A stretch of DNA of 64,000 bases from Bacteroidota bacterium (GTDB taxonomy: Bacteria; Bacteroidota; Bacteroidia; Bacteroidales; SKPS01). Position 1 is the first letter of the stretch, and every line of letters begins with the position of its first letter. Made by a program: the position numbers and the translations under genes. Below the pieces are notes generated by a model, which was given only the letters and a program-made list of their open reading frames with translations, did not search any database and was not told the DNA's origin. The DNA is taken from positions 278,955 to 342,954 of the forward strand of contig JAKLII010000002.1 of NCBI GenBank assembly GCA_022709695.1, in the 5' to 3' direction. Below are positions 52,917-61,770 of the stretch, in pieces.

Positions 52917-53822
52917 ATGAAACAAACCCTCCGATACTTTCGATTGCGGTTCCCCCCGGGACAAAACCTGCTGTTTGCCACCCTCATCGGGGTGGCGCTT
53001 CAGGGCACCATACAGCTTGCGCATGGAGCTGAACAGCTGCAACCGGGGTTCCCGGCGATCGTCATCCTCCTCACCATCACAGCCTTTATGCTGCTGATGC
53101 GCCTTTTCGACGACCTGAAGGATGCAGAGACTGACCACCGATTGTTTCCTGAGCGGCCCCTGCCGGCCGGTGGGATCACCACACGGCAATTGTGGCGTAT
53201 GATCCTGGGGGTGCACCTTTTCCTGATGATACCCCTGCTCATGTTTCCGGATACCATCCCGTGGCTGCTGGCCGCACTGGGTTTCGCCTGGTTAACCTTC
53301 AGATGGTTCTTTGCCCCCCGGTTCATCAGCACCAGGCTCCTGCTTGCTTTCATCACCCACCAGCCGGCCGGCTTTCTGGTGAACCTGTGGGTGGCTGCAG
53401 CAACCCTTTCGATGATGGGGATCAGCCCGGATGCCCAGGTGCTGACACCTTGTTTCGTATTCATCACCCCGGTAATGTTATGGGAACTGAGCCGTAAGAT
53501 CAAGCCACAGGGTGAGGAGAACGACTACACCACCTATTCAAAAATTCTGGGACCCCGGACCGCCGCAGCACTGCTGCTCCTGCCCGGGTCGGTACTCACC
53601 GCCGGCCTGGTGACATTTGCTGAGCAATCGGGCATTCCCACCCTGCACACCTGGCTTCAGGCATCACTGTTTGTGGTATATGCCATGGTGATTTACAGGT
53701 TTATCCTGAAGCCGGTGCGAAAAAATCTCATCCTTTTTCAAAGTTCCTTACTCCTGAGTCTGAGCAGCCTGATCATCTATCTGCTGTTCCTCTTGCTATC
53801 CCATCCCATTGTATGGCAATAA
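52917..53822 (+). CDS. UbiA-family prenyltransferase-like membrane protein
   Basis: The ATG at 52917, one base after the previous stop, gives MKQTLRYFRLRFPPG and 301 residues. A longer frame from 52890 lies in the previous gene. About eight membrane helices are visible. The first Asp-rich motif is RLFDDLKDAETDHRLFPERP (near residue 67), and the second is ELSRKIKPQGEENDYTTYSK (near residue 190). These are the Mg-diphosphate sites of the UbiA superfamily, which condenses an isoprenyl diphosphate with an aromatic or lipid acceptor. Acceptor and chain length cannot be read. The stop overlaps the next start (TAATG). Confidence 0.82.
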   Translation: MKQTLRYFRLRFPPGQNLLFATLIGVALQGTIQLAHGAEQLQPGFPAIVILLTITAFMLLMRLFDDLKDAETDHRLFPERPLPAGGITTRQLWRMILGVHLFLMIPLLMFPDTIPWLLAALGFAWLTFRWFFAPRFISTRLLLAFITHQPAGFLVNLWVAAATLSMMGISPDAQVLTPCFVFITPVMLWELSRKIKPQGEENDYTTYSKILGPRTAAALLLLPGSVLTAGLVTFAEQSGIPTLHTWLQASLFVVYAMVIYRFILKPVRKNLILFQSSLLLSLSSLIIYLLFLLLSHPIVWQ

Positions 53823-56371
53823 TGTCAAGACCAAAAGAGGGATCTGTAGCTCCTGCTCCCCTGCACCCGGGCGGCAAAGGGGAGAATCTGATCAGACTGA
53901 TGCAGGGGGGATTTCCAGTGCCCCCGTTTATGGTGATTCCGGCAGCTGTATTTGAGGGAATGATCAAGGAGCAGAAATCCCGGATCAGGGAGTGCCTGAC
54001 CGGCATCCCGCTTCATGATCCCGAAGCGGTGCAACACGCTGCAGATACCATTGCCTCATTCCTCAAAGGGCTTACCCTCCCGTCTGAAATCACAACCCGC
54101 CTCAGCCATTTTGCTGCCCTGGTTCAAAAGCCTGCGGCAACCTTTGCCGTGCGCTCCTCGGCTTCGGCAGAAGACCGCCTCCAAACCAGTTTTGCAGGCC
54201 TGTTCAAAACCAGGCTGCAGGTAGAAACCAATGAACTCCATGCGGCTGTGACCGAAGTTTTTCAATCGCTCTGGTCCCCGCAGGTAATCGCATACTGCCT
54301 GCGTAAAAATCTGGATATGAACGGATTGGAAATGTCGGTCATTGTGCAGCAGATGGCAGAAGCCGAAACCTCCGGCATTGTGTTCACGGTGAATCCCACC
54401 GGTAACCTTGCCCACATGCCGGTGACCACAGGAAAAGGATATGGCGATGCGGTGGTGGAAGACAAAGCCGATACCCTCACCCAGTACATCGACCGCCAGA
54501 ACGGGATGGTGTACCGGCAGAAATCCCGGGCGCTGCTTCACCTCACCCCGGATCAGTTCAGAGAGCTGCATGCATGTGCCCTGAAAATCGAAGCACATTT
54601 CGGGTATCCCCAGGATATCGAATTCAGCTTCGACCACTCCGGAAAGCTGTGGATCCTGCAGTCGCGCAACATCACCACCCTGCCCGACGGGGAACTGAAG
54701 ATCCTGGACAACACCAACATTGCCGAGTCGTATCCCGGCATCACCCTGCCGCTGTCGTTTTCGTTTGCCAGACAGATGTATGGCAGGATATTCGGCGGCA
54801 CGGTACGGTACTTCTGGCCCTCAGGCGCTACCATGAAAACCCTTGAGGAGCCCCTGTCGGAAATGATAGCCCTGGTACAGGGAAGGGTGTATTACCAGCT
54901 GCACCACTGGTACAAAATTATTTCGGTGGTTACCCCTTCCGGCAACCGGTTGCAGGAGTGGGAACAGTTTATCGGTATCCGCTCGAAAACAACCCGTGCT
55001 GGTAGCAAAAACCGCTGGGGAGTCCTGCGCATGACATTCATAACCCTGGGGCTGGTGTTTCGGTACCACGCCATTATGCGGAGGTTTTACCGTGACTTTG
55101 AAAAAGCATACGAAGGTGGCCGGGAGGTAACGGATAAGTTCTATCGGCGTGAACCTGACCGAAAAACCCTCCTGAAGGTGTATCGTGAAGTGGAGCAGGG
55201 TTTAACCGCATGCTGGCCCGCCACCCTGCTCAACGACTTCTTCGTTTTCAGGGCGTATGCCGGCTGCTCCCGGATGGTTGACAGGATTACCGGTACCACC
55301 GATGGCAGCATCATGCGGGGGTTGCTGTGTGGCATCAGGGGGGTGGAGAGCGAATGGCCGGTGATGGAGGCGTTGCGCATCAAGGGGATCATCAACGAAA
55401 ATCTGGCCTATCGGGCATTGTTCCGGAAGCCGGCAAATGAGATCATGGCAGATATCCAAAAGCCTGAATATTTGCCACTTAAGCAGATGCTGGATGCGTA
55501 TGCCCATCTCTACGGCGATCGCACTCTGGAGGAGTTGAAGCTGGAGGTTCCCAACTTCAGGCAGGATCCTGAGGGGTTGATCCGGTTGATCCAGTCGCAG
55601 CTGGAGGGGGATGCCACACCGGAAACCTTCAGGGAGCAGCAGGGGCAGATCCGGGGGGCAGCGGAGGCAACCATGGAGCGCAGTCTGTGGGGGAAACCCG
55701 TCCGCAGGCTGGCATTCGGGCTGATGCTGCGTTTTACCAAAGCCACCGTGCGCAACCGGGAGAACATGCGGCTGCGCCGGAGCCGCGCCTACGGGGTGGT
55801 GAAAGAGATTTTTGCCTTTGCCGGGCAACTGATGGCCAATGAAGGTTTGATCGAAGGGGAAAAGGATGTGTTTTACCTGGACCTGGAGGATATGCTTTCG
55901 TTTCTGGAAGGGGTACCCATTGTGCCTCTGCACGGGAAAGTTGCCCAACGAAAGGAAGGTTACGATGGGTACCGCAAGCTTGATCTGCCCGACCGGCTGA
56001 TGCACCGCGGAGATGAGATTCCGGCTTCATCCGGAGCCATGGATTTTGCAGCCCCGGCAGGAACGCTTACCGGACTTGGGATTTCGAAGGGGGTGGTAAC
56101 GGCTCCTGCGCTGGTTTTAACCACCCCCGACTATGATGCCCTGGTGGATGGGAAAATTCTGGTTACCCGCAGCACCGATCCGGGCTGGGTATTTCTGATG
56201 ACCCGTGCTGCCGGTATCATCAGCGAAAAAGGGTCACCCCTTTCGCACACCGCCATCGTGGGGCGCGAGCTGGGCATCCCGGTAATTGTTGCAGTGCCCG
56301 GAGCCACGCAACACATTCGCAGCGGGGAGATGATTACTATGGATGGGGAGCGGGGGGAGGTAGTGGTCTGA
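53822..56371 (+). CDS. PEP-synthase/rifampin-phosphotransferase-like dikinase (copy 2)
   Basis: The start at 53822 overlaps the UbiA-like stop (TAATG) and gives 849 residues; an ATG nine bases upstream is less likely. The architecture equals copy 1: an ATP-grasp domain (FAVRSSASAEDRLQTSFAG; IVFTVNPTGN; KLWILQSRNITTL), a different middle domain (about 300-720) and a His domain with H809 in SPLSHTAIVGRELGIPVIV. No TIM barrel is present, so it should not make PEP. Identity to copy 1 is low outside the motifs, arguing for two different acceptors or two successive phosphorylations. It is the last gene of the cluster; no terminator hairpin was seen after it. Confidence 0.85.
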   Translation: MSRPKEGSVAPAPLHPGGKGENLIRLMQGGFPVPPFMVIPAAVFEGMIKEQKSRIRECLTGIPLHDPEAVQHAADTIASFLKGLTLPSEITTRLSHFAALVQKPAATFAVRSSASAEDRLQTSFAGLFKTRLQVETNELHAAVTEVFQSLWSPQVIAYCLRKNLDMNGLEMSVIVQQMAEAETSGIVFTVNPTGNLAHMPVTTGKGYGDAVVEDKADTLTQYIDRQNGMVYRQKSRALLHLTPDQFRELHACALKIEAHFGYPQDIEFSFDHSGKLWILQSRNITTLPDGELKILDNTNIAESYPGITLPLSFSFARQMYGRIFGGTVRYFWPSGATMKTLEEPLSEMIALVQGRVYYQLHHWYKIISVVTPSGNRLQEWEQFIGIRSKTTRAGSKNRWGVLRMTFITLGLVFRYHAIMRRFYRDFEKAYEGGREVTDKFYRREPDRKTLLKVYREVEQGLTACWPATLLNDFFVFRAYAGCSRMVDRITGTTDGSIMRGLLCGIRGVESEWPVMEALRIKGIINENLAYRALFRKPANEIMADIQKPEYLPLKQMLDAYAHLYGDRTLEELKLEVPNFRQDPEGLIRLIQSQLEGDATPETFREQQGQIRGAAEATMERSLWGKPVRRLAFGLMLRFTKATVRNRENMRLRRSRAYGVVKEIFAFAGQLMANEGLIEGEKDVFYLDLEDMLSFLEGVPIVPLHGKVAQRKEGYDGYRKLDLPDRLMHRGDEIPASSGAMDFAAPAGTLTGLGISKGVVTAPALVLTTPDYDALVDGKILVTRSTDPGWVFLMTRAAGIISEKGSPLSHTAIVGRELGIPVIVAVPGATQHIRSGEMITMDGERGEVVV

Positions 56372-56447
56372 CTCCTAAATAATTTGATACCTTGCCTTAT
56401 TGTTTGATGTTTCTGGAATCCCGTTCCAAAAACCTTCAAATTCCCTG

Positions 56448-57665
56448 TCATTTCCCGAAAAACCCGATCAGGATATCATCGAGCAGGGCCGACCAGTTGC
56501 CCCAGGAATGTCCTTCATTCACCTTGATATATTGATAGTCTGTCTGTTTACTCTTCAGCGTCTGCGCCATCTGGTTTGCATCGTCTTCAGTATCGTAATA
56601 AACACCGGTGGTTATGAAAACCTTGTTTATGGCCAGACTGCTGCATTGCTTATAGAGCGAAAGGACATTGCTGTGAAAAGCCGGCGACTGGAGGGCCAGC
56701 AACTTAAAAGTCTCAGGTATTTTATACCCGAACCAGGCTGCACAATTGCCACCATACGAGGTGCCAAGGATCGCCCTTTTAGCTGGATCAGGTGCTGTTT
56801 TGTAGACTGAATCGATGAACGGAACCAGCTCTTCTCTGAAGAAACCGGCATAAAGGGTATTGTTCAGGAAGAGCTCTTCCCGCTGGTTCTTCCCTGTTCC
56901 GGGGTCCATGGGATCAACAAAAACAGCAATTACCGGTTCGGTTAGGTTTTCAGCCATTACATTATCCAAAATGTTGATCATGCAACCCATCCCATCTGTT
57001 TTATAATCCTGTCCATCAAGCACATAGATGGAAGACAGGCTGTCCAGATTTGCGTAATCCCAGGGTGTGTAAACCCAAAACCTGACATCCCGTGATAATT
57101 TACTGCTGGCGAGGATTTGTGCCGGACTCAGCACCCCCTTGCGGATGCTCTGGACCGGCATGATATACGTTGACGAGTCGTAATCAGGCATGGAAAAAGC
57201 GGAATTATATCCAAAACCTGACAACTGTTTTTTGGGATTTTCGGGATCAGTTTTCCAGTTCGATTTGTCTTCCACGATCTTGTAATCAAGCCGGGCATCT
57301 TTGGGGAAGGTTTTCACCAGATACCATACATCAGAAGTGCCCAGTCTGGTACACTGGTAATCGGATTTAACGGACCAGCCTGTCATGTCACCTGCAATGT
57401 GCACCCCGGAGGCGCTGCTTTTGCAAACAAAAACGATGGTGTCACCTGATATCCAGGGAATTCTGCCACTGACCCTCAACGTATCCCATAAATCAGATAT
57501 CCTTTCCAACTGCGAAGCGGGGTTCTTGATCTGTTCAATGACTCTGATTTCAGCCACCAAATCAGTCATGTCCAATGGCTTATCGGGGTAACGGCTGTTA
57601 TTTGCCCACCCCTGGATGCATAAGGTGTTTGCTGTCAATACGATCAAATGAATCAATCTAATCAT
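56448..57665 (-). CDS. Secreted esterase (enterochelin-esterase-like) with N-terminal E-set domain
   Basis: The 405-residue protein has a signal peptide (about 1-21), then an early-set/CBM48-like beta-sandwich (about 75-165, GDTIVFVCKSSASGVHIAGD, recognisable from VHIAGDMTGWS). The esterase-D domain has YVLDGQDYKTDG, nucleophile serine in ILGTSYGGNCAA near residue 293 and the catalytic His in NEGHSWGNW near the end. The layout matches IroE/Fes-like esterases and feruloyl-esterase-like hydrolases of Bacteroidota. The natural ester is unknown. It converges on the lipid cluster. Confidence 0.86.
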   Translation of the reverse strand: MIRLIHLIVLTANTLCIQGWANNSRYPDKPLDMTDLVAEIRVIEQIKNPASQLERISDLWDTLRVSGRIPWISGDTIVFVCKSSASGVHIAGDMTGWSVKSDYQCTRLGTSDVWYLVKTFPKDARLDYKIVEDKSNWKTDPENPKKQLSGFGYNSAFSMPDYDSSTYIMPVQSIRKGVLSPAQILASSKLSRDVRFWVYTPWDYANLDSLSSIYVLDGQDYKTDGMGCMINILDNVMAENLTEPVIAVFVDPMDPGTGKNQREELFLNNTLYAGFFREELVPFIDSVYKTAPDPAKRAILGTSYGGNCAAWFGYKIPETFKLLALQSPAFHSNVLSLYKQCSSLAINKVFITTGVYYDTEDDANQMAQTLKSKQTDYQYIKVNEGHSWGNWSALLDDILIGFFGK

Positions 57666-57726
57666 ATCGAGTTGAGGTTTTATTCCGATGTATCAAATGC
57701 CCGGCATGGCCTTATACCGGGTATCT

Positions 57727-58995
57727 CTAGCCCTTCACCACCATCTGCACGGTATTGCGGCTGCGCTGCTCGAGCAGCACATTGGCATCCCTGTGAAAAC
57801 GGGTGATGATTTCTTCGGTGAAATGGCGGATGGTAATGAGGGTAAGATGCTTGTTGTAGCGGATGCGGAACCGGTCGCGCAGGGAAGCGGCAATTCGTTC
57901 CAGCCGCTCGTCGTGGTCGTCGATGCACACCGAAAAACTGATGGCGGAGTTCTGCATCAGGTTAACCCTGATGTTGTGCCCCGAAAGTGCCGCGAAGATC
58001 TCCGAGAGGTTCTTCTCGTCCATAAAGGAGAAATCGCGTGGGGAAAAAGAGAGGAGGGTCTGGTTCTCCTTGATGATATAACTCGGGATCTCCTGGTCGT
58101 ACCTTTCCAGCTCATGGATTAGGCTGCCGGGAGCTGCCGGGGCTTTGAACGACATGACCCTGAGCGGGATATTTTTGTTTTGCAGCGGCTTGATGGTTCT
58201 GGGATGGATTACCTTGGCTCCGTAAAAGGCCAGCTCGATGGCTTCGTGAAACGAGATATTCTCCAGCATCACTGCATCCGGGAACAGGGCCGGGTCGGCA
58301 TTCATCAGCCCCGGTACGTCTTTCCAGATCACCACCTCCTCTGCATCGAGGGCATAGGCGATGATGGCCGCGGTAAAGTCGGAGCCCTCCCTGCCCAGGG
58401 TGGTGGTATGGCCATCCAGGGTGCTGCCGATAAACCCCTGGATGATGGCGATGGCTGATCCGGCATGGCGCCTTTTATCAAGGTTTTGCTGTAGTTGTTC
58501 AACGGTCAGATCCCAGCGGATCCGGGCGTCCCGCAAGGTATCATCGGTAATGATGAGCTCCCTTGCATCGAGCCAGTCGAGCTTAATGTCTCTGTCCGTG
58601 AGATAGTTCCAGATAATAAGACTGGAGGCAAGTTCACCGTAGGGCACCACCATTTCATACGCACGGTCGTCATCTGCCGGGGGTTCCTGGCTGATGATCT
58701 GATAAAGGCTTGTGAACAGTTTTGTCAGGGCTTCGGCAGCACCGGGGTTATCGGGCAGGAGGTCCTCAAGTATCCCTAAATGATAATCCCTGATTTTCGC
58801 AAAGGCAGCCTCCCGTTTTTCGGGCATGTTGCGAACCCAGGCTGTGGTAAGCTCTTCGAGCCGGTTGGTGGTTTTATCCATGGCCGACACCACAATCATC
58901 AGCTCTCCGGTGCCATACGCCCCCACGATGCCCGCCATGTTCCGCACCGATTCAGCATCTTTAACCGATGCCCCGCCAAACTTGAAAACCTTCAT
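57727..58995 (-). CDS. lysC: Aspartate kinase
   Basis: The 422-residue kinase phosphorylates aspartate in the first step of Lys, Thr and Met synthesis. It opens with the KFGGASVKDAESVRN substrate and ATP-binding motif; GFIGSTLDGHTTTLGREGSD provides the catalytic centre near residue 205, here given only by its parts GFIGST and LGREGSD. Two ACT domains follow (about 290-422), the expected place for feedback control. It is a stand-alone kinase without a homoserine dehydrogenase fusion. Upstream lie TTTGTAAAG tandem repeats rather than a clear promoter. Confidence 0.93.
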   Translation of the reverse strand: MKVFKFGGASVKDAESVRNMAGIVGAYGTGELMIVVSAMDKTTNRLEELTTAWVRNMPEKREAAFAKIRDYHLGILEDLLPDNPGAAEALTKLFTSLYQIISQEPPADDDRAYEMVVPYGELASSLIIWNYLTDRDIKLDWLDARELIITDDTLRDARIRWDLTVEQLQQNLDKRRHAGSAIAIIQGFIGSTLDGHTTTLGREGSDFTAAIIAYALDAEEVVIWKDVPGLMNADPALFPDAVMLENISFHEAIELAFYGAKVIHPRTIKPLQNKNIPLRVMSFKAPAAPGSLIHELERYDQEIPSYIIKENQTLLSFSPRDFSFMDEKNLSEIFAALSGHNIRVNLMQNSAISFSVCIDDHDERLERIAASLRDRFRIRYNKHLTLITIRHFTEEIITRFHRDANVLLEQRSRNTVQMVVKG

Positions 58996-58998
58996 AGA

Positions 58999-59110
58999 GT
59001 TTGTAAAGTTTTTAAAGTTTGTAAAGTTAGTAAAGTTTGTAAAGCTGAGCGAAGCCGAGCGTAGCGAGTCCCATGAGCGCAGCGATGCGGGATTTGTAAA
59101 ACTGAACTAA
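58999..59110. repeat. Tandem TTTGTAAAG units and GAGCGAAGCCGAGC element upstream of lysC
   Basis: Four to five copies of a GTTTGTAAAGTT-like unit span 58999-59045. They are followed by TGAGCGAAGCCGAGCGTAGC, similar to the 24-base insert at 32681-32704, and by two GCGATNCGGGATTTG units near 59082-59125. No gene is present between lysC and tRNA-Thr. Confidence 0.55.
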
Positions 59111-59220
59111 GCGATACGGGATTTGTTGGGTTGTACAACTCAGAAAGCACCTGAATCCTCAAGCTACAGGGAAATACTTTTAACTTTAGCCTTTTGCCTT
59201 TTAACTTTCTGCTTCCCCCG

Positions 59221-59293
59221 AGCCTCTCACCGGACTCGAACCGGCGACCTGCTCATTACGAGTGAGCTGCTCTACCAACTGAGCTAAAGAGGC
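59221..59293 (-). tRNA. tRNA-Thr (anticodon CGT)
   Basis: On the minus strand the acceptor GCCTCTT pairs with GAGAGGC. The D arm is GCTC...GAGC, the anticodon stem GCTCA/TGAGC with loop CTCGTAA (anticodon CGT, plus-strand 59258-59260), and the T arm surrounds TTCGAGT. No CCA is encoded. It reads ACG. Confidence 0.95.
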
Positions 59294-59305
59294 TTGATGG
59301 TGCGG

Positions 59306-59313
59306 CAAAAATA
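59306..59313 (-). promoter_or_regulatory. -7 element for tRNA-Thr
   Basis: CAAAAATA on the plus strand reads TATTTTTG on the minus strand, an exact TAnnTTTG match 12 bases before the tRNA 5' end. It touches the last bases of the EEP-family gene. Confidence 0.4.
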
Positions 59314-60477
59314 CTACTTTTTCCGAAAGCGGAACAGACACCGCTTTGTGGTTTTACCAGAAGGGATTCCATCGGGCAGTCCACCGGTAAGGATCTGTAC
59401 ATCAGAGTTTAGCTTGTTCAAAGAATCTGTGCGAAGGGTAACTCGCATCGGCAAATGGTCGCTGAACCCCCCTTCGTAGTCCCTGGCAAAGGAGGCCAGC
59501 GGGATCATCATCCCGTTCTCCTCCTTCAGCATCCAGGGTTCCTTCACTGCCCCGAAACTTCCGGGCACCATATGCAGCGCGCTGCCGGTATCGAGTAAGG
59601 GAGCGGTTACGATGATATGATCGAGCACATTCCATTTTTTATCGCGCCAGTAGTAATAGCTCCCTTCGCCGGCGGGAAAGGTGGCCGACAGGTTAAACAG
59701 GCAGGCATGAGAGCCTTCGGGGCAGGGTGTGCCGGGGATACGGGCATTAAGCACTTCCTTCACGCTCCGGTTATCGGGCTCGTCGTTCAGATCGCCCATC
59801 ACAATGGCATTGAACTGGGTGAAATGAGCCGACACGGAATCGATATGGGATCTGAGCACTCCGGCAGCCAGCAACCTGAAGGGCTCTGATGCCTCCATCC
59901 CGCCCCGCCGGCTGGGCCAGTGGCTGATGTACAGATGCAGGGTATCGGTACCCAGCAGTCCCTGCACATACAGGATATCGCGGGAGCGGAACTCCAGATC
60001 CCACGGAGGCTTTACAGCCAGTGGCCTGGAATACAACACCCTGAACAGATCCGCACGGTAGAGCAGCGCCACATCAATGCCCCGCTCATCGGGACTGTCG
60101 TACTGCACAATGCCATACCGCCCGCTTTTGAGCCAGTCGGTATTCGTCAGATCCTTCAGTACCCGGCAGTTTTCAATTTCTGCCAGCCCAACCAGTGCCG
60201 GCAGAGGCACCTTCCCATCTCCCGAAATCACCCGTCCAAGCTGATCCAGTTTGGTGAGGTACCTTTCAGGGCTCCATTTGTATTTCCCCTCCGGTAAAAA
60301 CTCTGCGTCATCGGTCTTTGGGTCGTCGATGGTATCGAAGAGGTTTTCGACATTGTAGAACAGTACTTCTACAGACTGAACCTGGGCATACACTATTCCG
60401 GGGCCCAGTATGACATGAGCACTCAAGAGTAAAATAAACCGGCGCAACCTGAGTAATTGCATTGCAGCTGACTTCAT
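59314..60477 (-). CDS. Secreted endonuclease/exonuclease/phosphatase (EEP) family protein
   Basis: The 387-residue protein has a signal peptide (about 1-31, ending VYAQ). EEP-fold motifs follow in order: FYNVENLFDTIDD (metal-binding Asn and acidic region), VGLAEIENCRVLKDL with the catalytic Glu, HWPSRRGG, GDLNDEPDNRSV and a final SDHLPMRV with Asp-His. All are present, so it should be an active Mg-dependent phosphodiesterase or nuclease in the periplasm or outside the cell. The segment is widely seen in Bacteroidota. It is divergent from queA across a compact promoter region. Confidence 0.9.
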   Translation of the reverse strand: MKSAAMQLLRLRRFILLLSAHVILGPGIVYAQVQSVEVLFYNVENLFDTIDDPKTDDAEFLPEGKYKWSPERYLTKLDQLGRVISGDGKVPLPALVGLAEIENCRVLKDLTNTDWLKSGRYGIVQYDSPDERGIDVALLYRADLFRVLYSRPLAVKPPWDLEFRSRDILYVQGLLGTDTLHLYISHWPSRRGGMEASEPFRLLAAGVLRSHIDSVSAHFTQFNAIVMGDLNDEPDNRSVKEVLNARIPGTPCPEGSHACLFNLSATFPAGEGSYYYWRDKKWNVLDHIIVTAPLLDTGSALHMVPGSFGAVKEPWMLKEENGMMIPLASFARDYEGGFSDHLPMRVTLRTDSLNKLNSDVQILTGGLPDGIPSGKTTKRCLFRFRKK

Positions 60478-60503
60478 TTAATTGCTTTTCTGTTAACCAT
60501 GGC

Positions 60504-60511
60504 CAAAAGTA
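60504..60511 (-). promoter_or_regulatory. -7 element for the EEP-family gene
   Basis: CAAAAGTA on the plus strand reads TACTTTTG on the minus strand, an exact match about 27 bases before the EEP start codon. Confidence 0.45.
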
Positions 60512-60532
60512 GAAAAGTTTTAGATAGACCCT

Positions 60533-60540
60533 TACCTTTG
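60533..60540 (+). promoter_or_regulatory. -7 element for queA
   Basis: TACCTTTG followed by CACTCC is an exact TAnnTTTG match ending six bases before the ATG at 60547, so the message would be leaderless or nearly so. A clean -33 TTTG is lacking. Confidence 0.45.
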
Positions 60541-60546
60541 CACTCC

Positions 60547-61770
60547 ATGATTCGACAAGAATTGATCAACCCAAACGACTACCAATACGACCTCCCGAAG
60601 GAGCGGATTGCCCAATATCCGCTGGAGCAACGCGACCTGTCGAAACTGCTGGTAATGAGGAACGGAGAGATTTCAGAGGAGGTTTTTCGGAACCTGCCTG
60701 AAATGTTGCCCGGCAATGCGTTGCTGCTGTTCAACAACACCCGGGTGATCAGGGCGAGGGTGCTTTTCACCAAACCCACCGGAGCGCAAATCGAAATATT
60801 CTTTCTGAACCCGCTGCTCCCTTCGCACGACCATGAGATTGCCTTTGGGAGCGGCTCGCCGGTAGTATGGGAATGCATCATCGGCAATGCCAAAAAGTGG
60901 AAAACTGGCGACCTCACCCTTTGCTTTCCGTGCGAAGGTCATGACACTACGCTGGTGGCCCGTTTGGTCAACCGTGGAGATGAAAGTTCGCAGGTTGAGC
61001 TTTCGTGGGAACCTGCCCACCTTACCCTGGCATCGGTTTTTGAGGCTGTAGGGCATGTGCCGTTGCCCCCTTACATTCAACGGGCGGATGAACCCGAAGA
61101 TGCCGGACGGTACCAAACGGTGTACGCCCGGCACGATGGCTCCGTAGCCGCTCCCACCGCCGGACTTCATTTCACCGAGGAGGTGCTTGAACAACTGAAT
61201 GTCAAAGGGATACGGCAGGAAAAAATTACGCTGCATGTGGGAGCCGGCACCTTTAAGCCGGTAAGCACCGAAACCATTGCCAACCATGTGATGCACCGCG
61301 AGGAGATCATTGCCTCACGTCAACTGCTGGAATCCCTTTCGCATCATGAGGGGCCGGTGATTCCGGTGGGAACCACTTCGGTGAGGTCGGTAGAAAGCCT
61401 TTACTGGTTTGGAGTGGGGCTAATGAGATCGCGGGAGGCGATTCCGGAGCATTTTTCGGTACAGCAATGGGAGCCATACCGTTATGATGCAGAACAACTC
61501 CCACAAGTACAGGAGGTTTTCGGATACCTTGCCGCTGAAATGGCTACCCAAAAGATCGAATATCTCCGCGGCGATACCAGCCTGATGATTGTTCCCGGGT
61601 ATCGTTTTGCCGTAACCAAAGGGCTCATCACCAACTTCCACCAGCCCGGAAGCACCCTGTTGCTTCTGGTTTCAGCACTGGTAGGTGGCGCCTGGAAAAA
61701 AGCCTATCAGTATGCCCTGGAACACGATTTCCGTTTCCTGAGCTACGGGGATGCCTGTTTGTTTATATGA
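60547..61770 (+). CDS. queA: S-adenosylmethionine:tRNA ribosyltransferase-isomerase
   Basis: The ATG at 60547 (MIRQELINPNDYQYDLPKER) gives 407 residues. An in-frame ATG at 60499 would place two promoter boxes inside the coding region and adds a basic tail not typical of the family. QueA makes epoxyqueuosine in tRNA from the preQ1-modified wobble base. Conserved pieces are DYQYDLPKERIAQYP, NNTRVIRARVLF, TAGLHFT with EEVLEQL, LHVGAGTFKPV and the C-terminal TNFHQPGSTLLLLVSA. Other queuosine genes are not in the window. It overlaps the convergent ATPase gene by eight bases. Confidence 0.92.
   Translation: MIRQELINPNDYQYDLPKERIAQYPLEQRDLSKLLVMRNGEISEEVFRNLPEMLPGNALLLFNNTRVIRARVLFTKPTGAQIEIFFLNPLLPSHDHEIAFGSGSPVVWECIIGNAKKWKTGDLTLCFPCEGHDTTLVARLVNRGDESSQVELSWEPAHLTLASVFEAVGHVPLPPYIQRADEPEDAGRYQTVYARHDGSVAAPTAGLHFTEEVLEQLNVKGIRQEKITLHVGAGTFKPVSTETIANHVMHREEIIASRQLLESLSHHEGPVIPVGTTSVRSVESLYWFGVGLMRSREAIPEHFSVQQWEPYRYDAEQLPQVQEVFGYLAAEMATQKIEYLRGDTSLMIVPGYRFAVTKGLITNFHQPGSTLLLLVSALVGGAWKKAYQYALEHDFRFLSYGDACLFI

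Noticed and set aside
49227-56371. Calling the two dikinases phosphoenolpyruvate synthase (PpsA)
   Set aside because: Both lack the C-terminal PEP/pyruvate-binding TIM barrel, and the catalytic His domain is at the very C-terminus, as in rifampin phosphotransferase-like proteins.
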